Part shown: in pieces, positions 16,862 through 25,055 of the stretch
Layout of the letters: each line of letters begins with the position of its first letter
How positions within the stretch are numbered: the first letter of the stretch is position 1
Assembly: GCF_020150815.1 (NCBI RefSeq)
Contig: NZ_CP083723.1
Span: forward strand, 2,108,001-2,172,000
Source of the DNA: Haloprofundus salilacus
Lineage (GTDB): Archaea > Halobacteriota > Halobacteria > Halobacteriales > Haloferacaceae
Direction of reading: 5' to 3'
DNA: 64,000 bases
The notes under the pieces: model-generated
What the model was told of the DNA's origin: nothing
Databases searched by the model: none
The model's input: only the letters and a program-made list of their open reading frames with translations
Position numbers and translations under genes: made by a program

Positions 16862-18160
16862 ATGCGGCTCGACGACTACATCGAGTTCGAGGAGAACGAA
16901 CGCGCCGAACGACGGCGCCTGGCGATGGAGAAGTCCTACGCCATCGTCGACCACCTCGAATCCTTCCAACACCGGTTCGACGAGCGGGTGCAGGGCGACT
17001 CGCTGTTCGGGAGCGTCTCACCGTCTATCTTCGTCGGTCGCGCGAACTACCCGAACGTCTCGACTGGCATCCTCTCGCCGGTCGGGTTCGAGGACGACGC
17101 CGCAACGTTCGAGACTAGCGGCGCGTGGTACGACGAGGGCGTCGGCATCGAGGACGTGTTCCAGCGCCGGACGAGCCTGCTCAACTCGAATCAGTCCGCC
17201 GGGGTGAAGGTTGGCGCGGACGCCAACGTCAACGACGCGTGGGACGGCTTTCTCGGCGTCCAGCGGGAGGTCGCCATCGCCGACCGCCCGGTGTCGGTCG
17301 AGATCGGTCTCGACGGCCGTCCCGACCTCGACTTCGACGTGGGCCGAAACGACGTGGCGACGCCGACGGGACCGCGAGCCAGAGCGCAGTCGGCAAATTT
17401 AGCCGAGAATCCGCACGTTCCGCGCCCGGTGAAGAAGACGCTCGAAGACGACGACTGGCAGGCGCAGGGTGCGATGACCTACCTCTACCGCCGAGGTCTC
17501 GACGTGTACGACATCAACACCGTGCTCTCGGCGGGCGCGCTCGGCGAGTCCGCGAGCCGTCGCCTCGTCCCGACGCGGTGGTCTATCACCGCCGTCGACG
17601 ACACTGTGAGCCAGTATCTTCGGGGGACGATTCGCGACGCGCCCAGCGTCGATACGGTGCAGGTGTGGCGCAACGAGTACCTCGGTAACGCGTTCTGGGT
17701 GATTCTCGCACCCGGGCAGTGGGAGTACGAACTAGTCGAGATGAAAGCGCCTGGCAGCATCTGGAACCCCGACCCCAAGTCGGGCATGTGGGTGTCGAGC
17801 GACCGTGAGGGGTTCGAGGGCCGGACGCGGTACGTCGACGAAACGGCGGGCGCGTACTACGCCGCTCGACTCGGCGTCCTCGAACATCTCTCGAACATCG
17901 GGCGACAGGCGAAAGTGCTCGTCCTCCGGCACGTTTCCGACGACTACTGGGGACCCGTCGGTGTCTGGCAAGTGCGCGAGTCGGTGCGCCACGCCTTCGA
18001 GGGCGAGCACGGCGAGAGCGAGACGTTCGCCGACGCGGTTCGGGAAGTCACGAACCTGCTTCCGGTGTCGATGGCCGACCTCCGGCGGAAGTCGGCAATG
18101 GTCGCCGGGTTGCAGACGAACCTCGCGGATTTCGGCGCGGGTAGCCTGAACGACGACTAA
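16862..18160 (+). CDS. nreA: DNA repair protein NreA
   Basis: A 432-residue member of the archaeal Nre family, which genetic work in Haloferax links to repair of mitomycin-type DNA damage together with PCNA. It starts MRLDDYIEFEENERAERRRL. A conserved central region has GILSPVG and VGADANVNDAWDGFLG. The C-terminus carries a perfect PCNA-interacting (PIP) box, QTNLADF, at residues 418-424 (pattern QxxLxxF). The N-terminal CxxC zinc module of some Nre proteins is not seen here. ATG 16862 is chosen over an open-frame extension to 16724. A small membrane protein gene follows after eight bases. Confidence 0.92.
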   Translation: MRLDDYIEFEENERAERRRLAMEKSYAIVDHLESFQHRFDERVQGDSLFGSVSPSIFVGRANYPNVSTGILSPVGFEDDAATFETSGAWYDEGVGIEDVFQRRTSLLNSNQSAGVKVGADANVNDAWDGFLGVQREVAIADRPVSVEIGLDGRPDLDFDVGRNDVATPTGPRARAQSANLAENPHVPRPVKKTLEDDDWQAQGAMTYLYRRGLDVYDINTVLSAGALGESASRRLVPTRWSITAVDDTVSQYLRGTIRDAPSVDTVQVWRNEYLGNAFWVILAPGQWEYELVEMKAPGSIWNPDPKSGMWVSSDREGFEGRTRYVDETAGAYYAARLGVLEHLSNIGRQAKVLVLRHVSDDYWGPVGVWQVRESVRHAFEGEHGESETFADAVREVTNLLPVSMADLRRKSAMVAGLQTNLADFGAGSLNDD

Positions 18161-18168
18161 TTACTTGT

Positions 18169-18375
18169 ATGACCACTGAGTGGTTGAGGGCGATGTTTCC
18201 GCTACAGATGTTCCCCGGTGGACCGGAACTGTTGATTCTCGCGTTCTTCGGCGTCTTCTACTTACTGATGGCGCTCGTCCCGCTCATCGCGCTGTACCTG
18301 CTGTACAAAATCCGCAAAGACACCGCGTCGATGGCCGAGTCGCTGGAGCGAATCGCCGTGGAAAATCGGCCGTAG
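18169..18375 (+). CDS. Small single-pass membrane protein, 68 aa
   Basis: A short protein with one strong hydrophobic segment (about residues 20-46, rich in Leu, Phe and Ala) followed by a basic and then acidic amphipathic tail (KIRKDTASMAESLERIAVE). It starts eight bases after nreA and is probably in the same transcript. No function is known. The N-terminal Met/Phe-rich part, which has two FP turns, could be a short re-entrant or signal-anchor region. It converges on the DUF302 gene with five bases between. Confidence 0.75.
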   Translation: MTTEWLRAMFPLQMFPGGPELLILAFFGVFYLLMALVPLIALYLLYKIRKDTASMAESLERIAVENRP

Positions 18376-18380
18376 TCCGA

Positions 18381-18830
18381 CTACGCGGTGTCGAGGTTTG
18401 CGTACGCCTCGTCGACCAACTCGCCCGTTTCGGCGACGATATCGGCCATCTCCTCGTCGTCGGGCACGATGCCCGTGAGGCGGGCGACGCGCATGATGCT
18501 CAAGTGGTACACCGTCTGGACGCCCGGTTCCTCCTCCCAGAGGACGACGTTGCAGGGGAACAGCGCGCCCATCTTGTTGTCGGAGGCGTCGAGCACCCTG
18601 TCGGCGATGGCCGGATTGCACGCGCCGAGCACATAGTACGGGTCGCGATCGGCGTCGACCTTCTCGTTGAGCAACTCTGAGGGCGAAAACTCCGCCGGGA
18701 TACCGAATCCGGCGTCGAGAAACGTCTCTCGGATGTGTTCGATGGCTTCCTCGTGGTCCATGTGGAGCGTCGCGCGCTTCTCGCCGATGTCGCCGGCGTC
18801 GAGCGCCGACGGGTCGATTGGCAGAGCCAT
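18381..18830 (-). CDS. DUF302 family protein
   Basis: A 149-residue cytosolic protein of the DUF302 family, small alpha/beta-fold proteins of uncertain role seen across bacteria and archaea. The core motif runs from EAIEHIRETFLDAGFGIPAE through VLGACNPAIADRVL to FPCNVVLWE. Those two cysteines (in GACNP and FPCN) are a conserved pair that could bind a metal or be redox active, which is inference. It is followed, in transcription, only by the converging small membrane gene. Confidence 0.88.
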   Translation of the reverse strand: MALPIDPSALDAGDIGEKRATLHMDHEEAIEHIRETFLDAGFGIPAEFSPSELLNEKVDADRDPYYVLGACNPAIADRVLDASDNKMGALFPCNVVLWEEEPGVQTVYHLSIMRVARLTGIVPDDEEMADIVAETGELVDEAYANLDTA

Positions 18831-18875
18831 AGCTCACACTCCGGGCGTCGACGCAAAAAGCGAGGCGGTCGTCGC

Positions 18876-19163
18876 TCAGTTCGAGGTCTCGACCGGACCG
18901 TCGCCGACGACGGCGTGGATCTCGCGCACGAACGTTTGCCGCGTGTCGAAGTACGTCTCGTCGACGCGGTCCAACACGTCCGAGAGCGTCTGCGCGCCGT
19001 TCGGCGTCCGAACGACGGCGTCGCCTTCCTTCTGTCGGATGCTACTCGCCTGCTGCGGCCAGGTCAGTCGCGACGCGACGCGCGCCACCGGTGCGCCGTC
19101 GACCGGTTCGCCGTCACCGAGTTCGACGACTGGACCCTCGTCTTCCGCATCGTCGTCAGCCAT
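18876..19163 (-). CDS. Conserved haloarchaeal protein, 95 aa (probably DUF5789)
   Basis: A small acidic protein starting MADDDAEDEGPVVELGDGEP. The conserved core RLTWPQQASSIRQKEGD-AVVRTPNGAQTL-SDVLDRVDETYF-DTRQTFVREI is split here at natural segments. The ATG at 19163 fits the composition change; the frame upstream to 19487 is spurious. The family is common in haloarchaea and its function is unknown. It sits upstream of the DUF302 gene on the same strand with a 45-nt gap, so they may be co-transcribed. Confidence 0.78.
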   Translation of the reverse strand: MADDDAEDEGPVVELGDGEPVDGAPVARVASRLTWPQQASSIRQKEGDAVVRTPNGAQTLSDVLDRVDETYFDTRQTFVREIHAVVGDGPVETSN

Positions 19164-19339
19164 ACCCGGCGGTTTGCCACCGCCGACATTAATCTCTTCG
19201 ACCCGTCCCGGGTCGTCGTCGAGGACGAAGACGACGAGGTGGATTGCCGAGTCGACCGGGGCAGAAACGACGAGAAGGCTAGCGGAGTCGACGCCGATTT
19301 CGGCCGTCTCGCTCCGCGTTCGGCCCGTCGAGCGCGCGT

Positions 19340-19359
19340 CGTCAGACGCACGTCTGACG
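19340..19359. promoter_or_regulatory. Perfect 9-bp inverted repeat, candidate operator
   Basis: CGTCAGACG, two bases (CA), then CGTCTGACG: an exact palindrome of 20 bp, 34-54 nt upstream of the DUF7139 start codon and between divergent genes. Its position just before an ATCGTTTTGTG promoter-like stretch suggests a regulator-binding site rather than a terminator. Confidence 0.5.
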
Positions 19360-19393
19360 TATCGTTTTGTGGGGTGGTTACGTAGCCGCGGCC

Positions 19394-20398
19394 ATGACGA
19401 GTCTCTCGGAGGCGTACAGGGCGGGAACGAGACACGCGAGCGACCGTCGACTGTACGCCGGCGTCGGGCTGTTTCTGACCGGCGCACTGCTCGTCGTTCT
19501 CGGTATCGTTGCCGCGACGACGAATCTCCTCGTCGGTCCGGAGGCGCCGCTCTGGCAGGCGCGGGAGCTCGGGATAACGCTCGGTGGCCTCGGCGTCCCG
19601 GCGGTGTTCCTCGGCATCTTCGCCATCCTCCCCGCCGGGCGGCGAACCCGCCTCGCCGCCGTCCTCGGCGCGCTCATCACGCTCGCCGGAGTCGCGCTGT
19701 TCTGGGAGGCGTACCCGTGTCAGTGGTCCGGTGCGTCCTGCGGCGGCGGACAGATGGAACTCACTCTTCCCACGCTGGGCCTCTACTTCCTCGGCAGCGC
19801 CACCACCTTCTGGTGTCTGTTCGTCGGCGTCGCGAACTTCAAGACGCGAAACGACCCCGGCGGCACCGTCCGCATGGAGGTCACCCGCCAGGGCGAGACG
19901 AAGATCGTCGAGGTCGAACGCTCGGCCGTGAAGGGTCTCGGCGGCGTCGGACTGCTCGGCGCGACGCCTGACGGCGAGGTGGAGACGCAGACCAATCAAC
20001 CGACGAACGTGAGTTCGGTCGACTCGGTCGGGGGTACCTCGGAGAACCCGTCGCGAGGCAGTTTCGGCAGCTCTCGCTCGAACCACTCCTCCGCCTCGGA
20101 CGGTTCCCCCAGTTGGAGCAGCACCTCCAACTCGACCGTCAGCGACGGCGGCGCGGCGGACTCGGACATCTACTCGCCGCTGGACGACCCTGTCCCCGGC
20201 GACGCGGAGGTACTGTCGTCGGAGACGCCGAGTCAGCCCCGGCAACCGAAAGGCGACAGCTACTGCGGAAGCTGTGCGCACTTCGAGTACGTTCGGACCG
20301 AACACGGCATGCAGCCGTACTGCCACTACCACAGCGAACTGATGGACAACATGGCCGCCTGCGACGAGTGGAGCAGTCGGAGCGAGAACCGCCACTGA
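19394..20398 (+). CDS. DUF7139-like membrane protein with C-terminal zinc-binding motif
   Basis: A 334-residue haloarchaeal protein. The first 160 residues contain four membrane segments, in two pairs. A cytosolic domain follows (VRMEVTRQGETKIVEVE, about 165-185), then a long Ser/Asn/Gly-rich low-complexity linker (about 205-260), and a small C-terminal Cys/His module (CGSCAHFEY, then CHYH and AACDEW) that probably binds zinc. The start is ATG 19394; an upstream in-frame codon at 19367 would overlap the promoter. The function is unknown. The layout suggests a membrane-anchored scaffold or sensor (inference). The DUF number is from memory. Confidence 0.8.
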   Translation: MTSLSEAYRAGTRHASDRRLYAGVGLFLTGALLVVLGIVAATTNLLVGPEAPLWQARELGITLGGLGVPAVFLGIFAILPAGRRTRLAAVLGALITLAGVALFWEAYPCQWSGASCGGGQMELTLPTLGLYFLGSATTFWCLFVGVANFKTRNDPGGTVRMEVTRQGETKIVEVERSAVKGLGGVGLLGATPDGEVETQTNQPTNVSSVDSVGGTSENPSRGSFGSSRSNHSSASDGSPSWSSTSNSTVSDGGAADSDIYSPLDDPVPGDAEVLSSETPSQPRQPKGDSYCGSCAHFEYVRTEHGMQPYCHYHSELMDNMAACDEWSSRSENRH

Positions 20399-20411
20399 GC
20401 GGCCGTCGGAA

Positions 20412-20909
20412 TCAGAGCGACGCGAGCGCCTCTTCGACTGCGTCCCAGTGACTCCCCTTCCAGAAGTGCTGCCCGCAGCGAGTGCACCGAAACACCGCCC
20501 GCTCGCTCGGGTTGGGGGCGTACTCGGGGACTTTTTCGTCGCCGCCGACCCGTTCGACAGGACCGTTGCACCGCCCGCAGCGAACGGGCTGATCGTTAAG
20601 GGAGAGCTCGAAGCCCGCTTCTTCGAGCTCCCGTAACTGGTCGGTGACATCGCGCGATTCGAGGAGGACGCCGTCGCTCGTGCGCTGTGCGAGTTGCACG
20701 TCGCGGGTGAGGAGCCGACGACCTCCCTCATCGGCGAGTACCAGCAGTCGGTCGTCGGCTTCTATTCCCCGGTCGAGCGCGTAAACGGCGTCGTAGCCGC
20801 ACATCCGGAGGTACACCGCGAGTTTGCCGAGCATCACGTCGAGCAACAACGCCGCGTTCTCGGGGTCTGTGGAGTGCTTCGGCGTTTCAGCGTTCTCGTC
20901 TTTGCCCAT
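20412..20909 (-). CDS. Mut7-C RNase domain protein with zinc ribbon
   Basis: A 165-residue protein of the Mut7-C family, a PIN-like RNase domain followed by a zinc ribbon. The PIN-type part starts near residue 20 (LLLDVMLGKLAVYLRMCGYD) with further acidic residues in EADDRLL and LLTRDVQL. The ribbon uses C111/C114 and C142/C145. It starts one base after the polX stop, so the two are co-translated in one operon. The RNA substrate is unknown. Confidence 0.88.
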   Translation of the reverse strand: MGKDENAETPKHSTDPENAALLLDVMLGKLAVYLRMCGYDAVYALDRGIEADDRLLVLADEGGRRLLTRDVQLAQRTSDGVLLESRDVTDQLRELEEAGFELSLNDQPVRCGRCNGPVERVGGDEKVPEYAPNPSERAVFRCTRCGQHFWKGSHWDAVEEALASL

Positions 20910-20910
20910 C

Positions 20911-22668
20911 TCAGTCGACGAACTCGCGGACGCCCGCCGCGTCGCGCGCGTTGAGTACGTCCGCGGTCTCGGCCCATCCGCGACGGGCGGTGTGGACGCC
21001 GTAGCGCACGTTCTCGAACTCGCCGGGGCTGTGCGCGTCGGTGTTGATAGCGATGGTCGCGCCGGCGTCGACGGCGACTTTGACGACCTCGCCCCAGAGG
21101 TCAAGCCGCGCCGGGTTCGCGTTGATTTCGAGCGCGGTGTCGTGCTCGGCGGCGGCCGCCGCAAGTCGGTCGAAATCTGGGTCGAGGCCCGCGCGTTGGT
21201 TGATGAGACGACCCGTGGGATGACCGATGATATCGACCGACGGATGCTCGATAGCAGCGACGAGGCGGTCGGTTGCGTCTTCACGCCCCTGGTCGAGGGC
21301 GCTGTGCGGCGAGGCGACGACGACATCAAGTTCGGCGAGCAGGTCGTCGTCGACGGAGATGTCGCCGTCGGCGTTGACGTTCGCCTCGACGCCGTGGAAC
21401 ACCTCGATGTCGGCGCTCTCGCGGACTACTTCGATTTCGTCCATCTGTTCTCTGAGGTCGTCGTCGTCGAGCCCGACGCCGCCGACCATCCCCGGACCGG
21501 TCGCGTGGTCGGTGACGCAGTGGTAGTCGTAGCCTCGCTCGGCGGCAGCGGCGACCATCTCCTCGACGCTGTGCTTTCCGTCGGACCAGTCGGTGTGCGT
21601 GTGGAGGTCGCCGCGAATCTTGTCCTCCCCGACGAGGTCCGGAAGCGTGCCGTTCTGCGCCGCCTGAATCTCGCCGTTGTCTTCGCGGAGTTCGGGCGGG
21701 ATGACGGGGAGGTCGAGCACCTCGTAGATCTCGGCCTCCGTGCGCCCGCCAATTCGGTCGCCGACGCGCTGGCCCGCGTCGGGGTCTTCGACCGCCGAAA
21801 TATCGAAGATACCGTACTCGTTTATCTTCAGGTCGCGGTCAATGGCGACGTTCCGCAATTGGATGTTGTGGTCGCGACTCCCGGTGAAGTACTGCAGCGC
21901 GGAGCCGAACTCGTCGGGGACGACGATGCGGAGGTCGACTCGGATGCCGTTCGCGCGGAGACTCGCCTTGCTCTCGCCCGCCTCGATGACGCCGTCGGCG
22001 CTCGGCCAGCCGGTGAACGTCGAGACGACGGCCTCGCTGTCGGCGCTGCCGACGAGCACGTCCACGTCGCCGATGGTGTCGCGCCAGCGGCGAATCGATC
22101 CGGCGACCTCCGCGGATTCGACGTCGTCAACGTCGCGGAGGTAGGCGAGCAGTTCGTCGGCCACCGGGCGAGCGTCGCCGAGCAGTTCGCGCGCCTGCGA
22201 CTGGCGGGCGAACGGGATGTTGTCGAGGATGTTCCGCTCGGTCTTCGCGCCGAATCCCTTCACGTCCTGTATCTCGCCCGCCTCCGCCGCGGCTTCCAAC
22301 TCGTCGAGCGTCGTTATTCCCAGCGCCTCGTAGAGGTCACCGACCGTCTTGGGACCGACGCCCTCGACGCTTGTCAGCGCGAACATGTCGACCGGGAGTT
22401 CGGCGCGGAGTTCTTCGAGCTCCTCGATTTCGCCGGTTTCGACGTACTCGACGATTTTGCTGGAGATGGCGTCGCCGACGCCGTCTATCTCCTCGACGGC
22501 GTCCTGCCCCTCTCTGGCGAGGTCGGCGACCGACCGCGGGTGGCTTCTGATGTTCTCGGCGGCGCGGCGGTAGCTCTGCGGTTTGTAGTCGACGCCCTGG
22601 GCTTCGAGGAACTCCGCGAACTCCTCGAAGCGGTGGGCGAGTTCGGCGTTCGTCGTCACGCGGACCAC
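20911..22668 (-). CDS. polX: Family X DNA polymerase with PHP domain (PolX)
   Basis: A 585-residue repair polymerase. Order of parts: a helix-hairpin-helix 8-kDa-like domain (GVDYKPQSYRRAAENIRS; EIDGVGDAISSKI; EGVGPKTV), a nucleotidyltransferase palm with the catalytic pair in GDVDVLVG (about 203-210) and a third acid in VDLRIVV, then a C-terminal PHP domain starting DLHTHTDWSDG (about 350) with the 3'-5' exonuclease or AP-site-processing metal ligands. Bacterial relatives act in base-excision repair. Translation starts at one of two GTGs (22668 or 22659). Between DUF5788 (34 nt before) and the Mut7-C RNase (1 nt after), it forms a nucleic-acid-processing operon. Confidence 0.95.
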   Translation of the reverse strand: MVRVTTNAELAHRFEEFAEFLEAQGVDYKPQSYRRAAENIRSHPRSVADLAREGQDAVEEIDGVGDAISSKIVEYVETGEIEELEELRAELPVDMFALTSVEGVGPKTVGDLYEALGITTLDELEAAAEAGEIQDVKGFGAKTERNILDNIPFARQSQARELLGDARPVADELLAYLRDVDDVESAEVAGSIRRWRDTIGDVDVLVGSADSEAVVSTFTGWPSADGVIEAGESKASLRANGIRVDLRIVVPDEFGSALQYFTGSRDHNIQLRNVAIDRDLKINEYGIFDISAVEDPDAGQRVGDRIGGRTEAEIYEVLDLPVIPPELREDNGEIQAAQNGTLPDLVGEDKIRGDLHTHTDWSDGKHSVEEMVAAAAERGYDYHCVTDHATGPGMVGGVGLDDDDLREQMDEIEVVRESADIEVFHGVEANVNADGDISVDDDLLAELDVVVASPHSALDQGREDATDRLVAAIEHPSVDIIGHPTGRLINQRAGLDPDFDRLAAAAAEHDTALEINANPARLDLWGEVVKVAVDAGATIAINTDAHSPGEFENVRYGVHTARRGWAETADVLNARDAAGVREFVD

Positions 22669-22702
22669 CTCACGGAAACGAGAGCGGCAGTGTGTCGGAC
22701 GC

Positions 22703-23140
22703 TCATCGGCCCATCCGCCCCGCGGAGTCGTCGCGGCCGAGCGCCTGTCGGAGGAACTTCATCCACCGCTTCTTGTCGGCGGCCTCCTGTAGCTCCGCCT
22801 CCTGATTCAGGTCGGTCGGTTGGAGCGATTCGAGGGCGTTCAGCGCCCGGTCGATGCCGACGATGCTCTCGACGAGTCGCTCGCCCTCCTCGTAGCTCAC
22901 CTCGTTGTTCTCGATTCGCTGGAATCGCTGGAGTCGCTCGCGGCGGAGATTCTTCTTCGCCTGGTCGACGCGCTTTCTCTCGCCGGGCGGGATGGTATCG
23001 CGCCGCTTGATCTCAAAGACGAACTGGCGGAGGTCTATCTCCTCTCCCTGCACGTCGATGCGGTCGGGGATGTCCGCGCCGATCGTCGCGCCCTCGCGGT
23101 TGACCCGCTCCAACAACCGCTTTCGCTCGAACTGCTTCAT
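22703..23140 (-). CDS. DUF5788 family protein
   Basis: A 145-residue, highly charged helical protein (MKQFERKRLLERVNREGATI; ERKRVDQAKKNLRRERLQR) ending in a basic tail. It is haloarchaea-specific with unknown function; its basic helices suggest nucleic-acid or ribosome contact (inference). It is the first gene of the operon with polX and the Mut7-C RNase. The open frame extends upstream to 23317 across a 42-bp tandem repeat, producing a Val/Ile/Thr-rich leader. I reject that extension and start at ATG 23140. The DUF number is from memory. Confidence 0.8.
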   Translation of the reverse strand: MKQFERKRLLERVNREGATIGADIPDRIDVQGEEIDLRQFVFEIKRRDTIPPGERKRVDQAKKNLRRERLQRFQRIENNEVSYEEGERLVESIVGIDRALNALESLQPTDLNQEAELQEAADKKRWMKFLRQALGRDDSAGRMGR

Positions 23141-23206
23141 ACCGTTCCTTGCTTCGCTCGGCACTTCGCTCCTTCGCCCCGGAACGGGTGCAACGACGGC
23201 GATAGC

Positions 23207-23303
23207 GACGACGGTGATGGTGACGGCGACGATGGCGATGGTGATGACGACGACGGTGATGGTGACGGCGACGATGGCGATGGTGGTGACGACGACGGCG
23301 GTA
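23207..23303. repeat. 42-bp tandem repeat, about 2.3 copies
   Basis: The unit starting GACGACGGTGATGGTGACGG at 23207 recurs at 23249, with a partial third copy from 23291. The copies differ by about one base at the end of the unit. The wider stretch 23190-23310 is a mix of GAC, GAT, GGC and GGT triplets. One strand can be read as an Asp/Gly-rich peptide, the other as a Val/Ile/Thr-rich peptide, but it lies upstream of both flanking start codons. Confidence 0.75.
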
Positions 23304-23386
23304 ATCCGTCGATACACCGACCGCGTCGATTTCGAGCGTTGCGACTAAGGGAAGACTCTTTACGCTCTTCGACAGTATCCGGGGGT

Positions 23387-24730
23387 ATGGGTTTGTTCGA
23401 CCGACTGCGCGGTAACGACAATCCGCGTGTCGCTTTCATCGGTATCGACGGCGTTCCTTTCAGTCTTCTCGACGAACACCGCGACGAGTTCCCAAACTTC
23501 GCGCGTCTGGCCGACGAGGGGACCGCCGGAGCGATAGACAGCATCGTCCCGCCGGAGTCGAGCGCCTGCTGGCCCGCGTTGACGACGGGCGTCAACCCCG
23601 GCGAAACGGGCGTCTACGGCTTCCAGGACCGCGAGGTCGGCTCCTACGACACCTACGTTCCGATGGGTCGCGACGTGCAGGCGACGCGCCTCTGGGACCG
23701 CGTCAGCGAGGCCGGGATGGACGCGACGGTGATGAACGTCCCCGTCACGTTCCCGCCGCAGCGGAACGTCCAGCGGATGGTCTCGGGGTTCCTCTCGCCA
23801 GGCGTCGACAAGGCGGCGCAACCGGACGAACTCCGCGACACGCTCAACTCGATGGGCTACCGCATCGACGTGGACGCGAAACTCGGCCACCAGGAGGACA
23901 AGACCGAGTTCGTCGAGGACGCCCACGACACCATCGAAAAGCGGTTCGAGGCGTTCTCACACTACATCCAGAAGGACGACTGGGACCTCTTCTTCGGCGT
24001 GTTCATGACGACCGACCGCCTCAACCACTTCCTGTTCAAGGACTACGAGCGCGACGGCCCGAACAAGCAGGCGTTCTTCGACTTCTACAGGAAAGTCGAC
24101 GACTACATCGGGCAGATTCGCGAGATGCTCCCCGACGACGTGACGCTCATCGTCGCCTCCGACCACGGCTTCACCTCGCTGGACTACGAGGTCCACTTCA
24201 ACACGTGGCTCGAACAGGAGGGGTGGCTCAGCTACGAGAGCGACGACCACTCCGAACTCGGCGACATCGCCGACGAGACAACGGCGTACTCGCTCATCCC
24301 GGGCCGGTTCTACCTCAACCTCGAAGGCCGCGAACCGCGTGGCAGCGTCCCCGAAGACGAGTACGAAGACGTCCGCGCCGAACTGAAAGAGCAGTTGGAG
24401 AGCCTCGAAGGTCCCGACGGCCGGAAGGTGTGCGACCGCGTCGTCGAGTGCGAGGAGGCGTTCCGCGGCGACCACGAGGACATCGCGCCAGACCTCGTCG
24501 CCATCCCCGCGCACGGGTTCGACCTGAAAGCCGGGTTCAAAGGTCACGACGACGTGTTCGGTACCGGCCCGCGGAACGGGATGCACAGCTTCGACAACGC
24601 GACGCTGTTCATCGACGACGCCGAGGCGAACATCGGCGAAGCCGACCTCTTCGACATCGCGCCGACCATCCTCGATCTGATGGAGATAGAGTACTCCCGC
24701 GCAGAACTCGACGGCGCGAGCCTCGTTTAG
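23387..24730 (+). CDS. Alkaline phosphatase superfamily (phosphodiesterase/pyrophosphatase) protein
   Basis: A 447-residue hydrolase of the type I phosphodiesterase / nucleotide pyrophosphatase branch of the alkaline-phosphatase superfamily. Metal-site motifs are visible: FIGIDGVPF (first Asp), PPESSACWPALTTG with the nucleophile region, VFMTTDRLNHF, then ASDHGFTSL and KGHDDVFGTG with further ligands. There is no signal peptide, so it acts inside the cell; related archaeal genes often accompany glycan or lipid-linked pathways. The substrate is unknown. ATG 23387 is chosen; the much longer upstream open frame runs through the repeat and the antisense of DUF5788. Confidence 0.88.
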   Translation: MGLFDRLRGNDNPRVAFIGIDGVPFSLLDEHRDEFPNFARLADEGTAGAIDSIVPPESSACWPALTTGVNPGETGVYGFQDREVGSYDTYVPMGRDVQATRLWDRVSEAGMDATVMNVPVTFPPQRNVQRMVSGFLSPGVDKAAQPDELRDTLNSMGYRIDVDAKLGHQEDKTEFVEDAHDTIEKRFEAFSHYIQKDDWDLFFGVFMTTDRLNHFLFKDYERDGPNKQAFFDFYRKVDDYIGQIREMLPDDVTLIVASDHGFTSLDYEVHFNTWLEQEGWLSYESDDHSELGDIADETTAYSLIPGRFYLNLEGREPRGSVPEDEYEDVRAELKEQLESLEGPDGRKVCDRVVECEEAFRGDHEDIAPDLVAIPAHGFDLKAGFKGHDDVFGTGPRNGMHSFDNATLFIDDAEANIGEADLFDIAPTILDLMEIEYSRAELDGASLV

Positions 24731-24779
24731 GGGAACGATTCCGCCCGTCCCGCTGTTCGGCAGTCCGCCCGACGGGTCG

Positions 24780-24938
24780 GTGCTGACGGTTCTCGTTTTG
24801 TTTCTGCTGATAGCTGGGGCGATACCAGTCGCCGCGGCGGTGTGGGTGTACCGGGACGCGCGGACGCGCGTCGAGACGAATCCGGTTCCGTGGAGTCTTG
24901 CCGCGTTCCTCTCGGGTGGAATCGGCGCGAGACTGTAA
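24780..24938 (+). CDS. Possible small membrane protein, start uncertain
   Basis: A GTG-initiated frame of 52 codons: one hydrophobic helix (LTVLVLFLLIAGAIPVAAAVW), a basic patch (YRDARTRVE), then PVPWSLAAFLSGGIG. This is the layout of small haloarchaeal membrane proteins. The same frame upstream of the GTG encodes a plausible N-terminus (IPPVPLFGSPPDGS), but no ATG, GTG or TTG is available there before a stop in the frame. Either initiation is non-canonical or the gene is decayed. A second 34-codon frame follows at 24945-25049 and may be its shifted remnant. Confidence 0.35.
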   Translation: MLTVLVLFLLIAGAIPVAAAVWVYRDARTRVETNPVPWSLAAFLSGGIGARL

Positions 24939-25055
24939 ACGCAGATGCGTGGAGCGAAGTCGTCACGTGCAGTGTGTGGAGCGGAGTCGACGGCCGAATC
25001 GGCTGAGTCGACCGACTCAGAAGACGACGGCGAACGAAACGCCTTGTAACGTCGC

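Noticed and set aside
20824-23010. 728-codon frame on the plus strand opposite polX
   Set aside because: It is the mirror of the polX coding bias, rich in Val/Asp/Arg without motifs, and has no promoter.
23141-23317. N-terminal extension of DUF5788 through the 42-bp repeat, forming a Val/Ile/Thr hydrophobic leader
   Set aside because: The family start (MKQFERK) lies at 23140, and the leader is made only of repeat sequence. It is kept as a testable finding but not annotated as protein.
24945-25049. 34-codon ATG frame after the possible small membrane gene
   Set aside because: Too short and low-complexity to call as a gene; mentioned only as a possible remnant.
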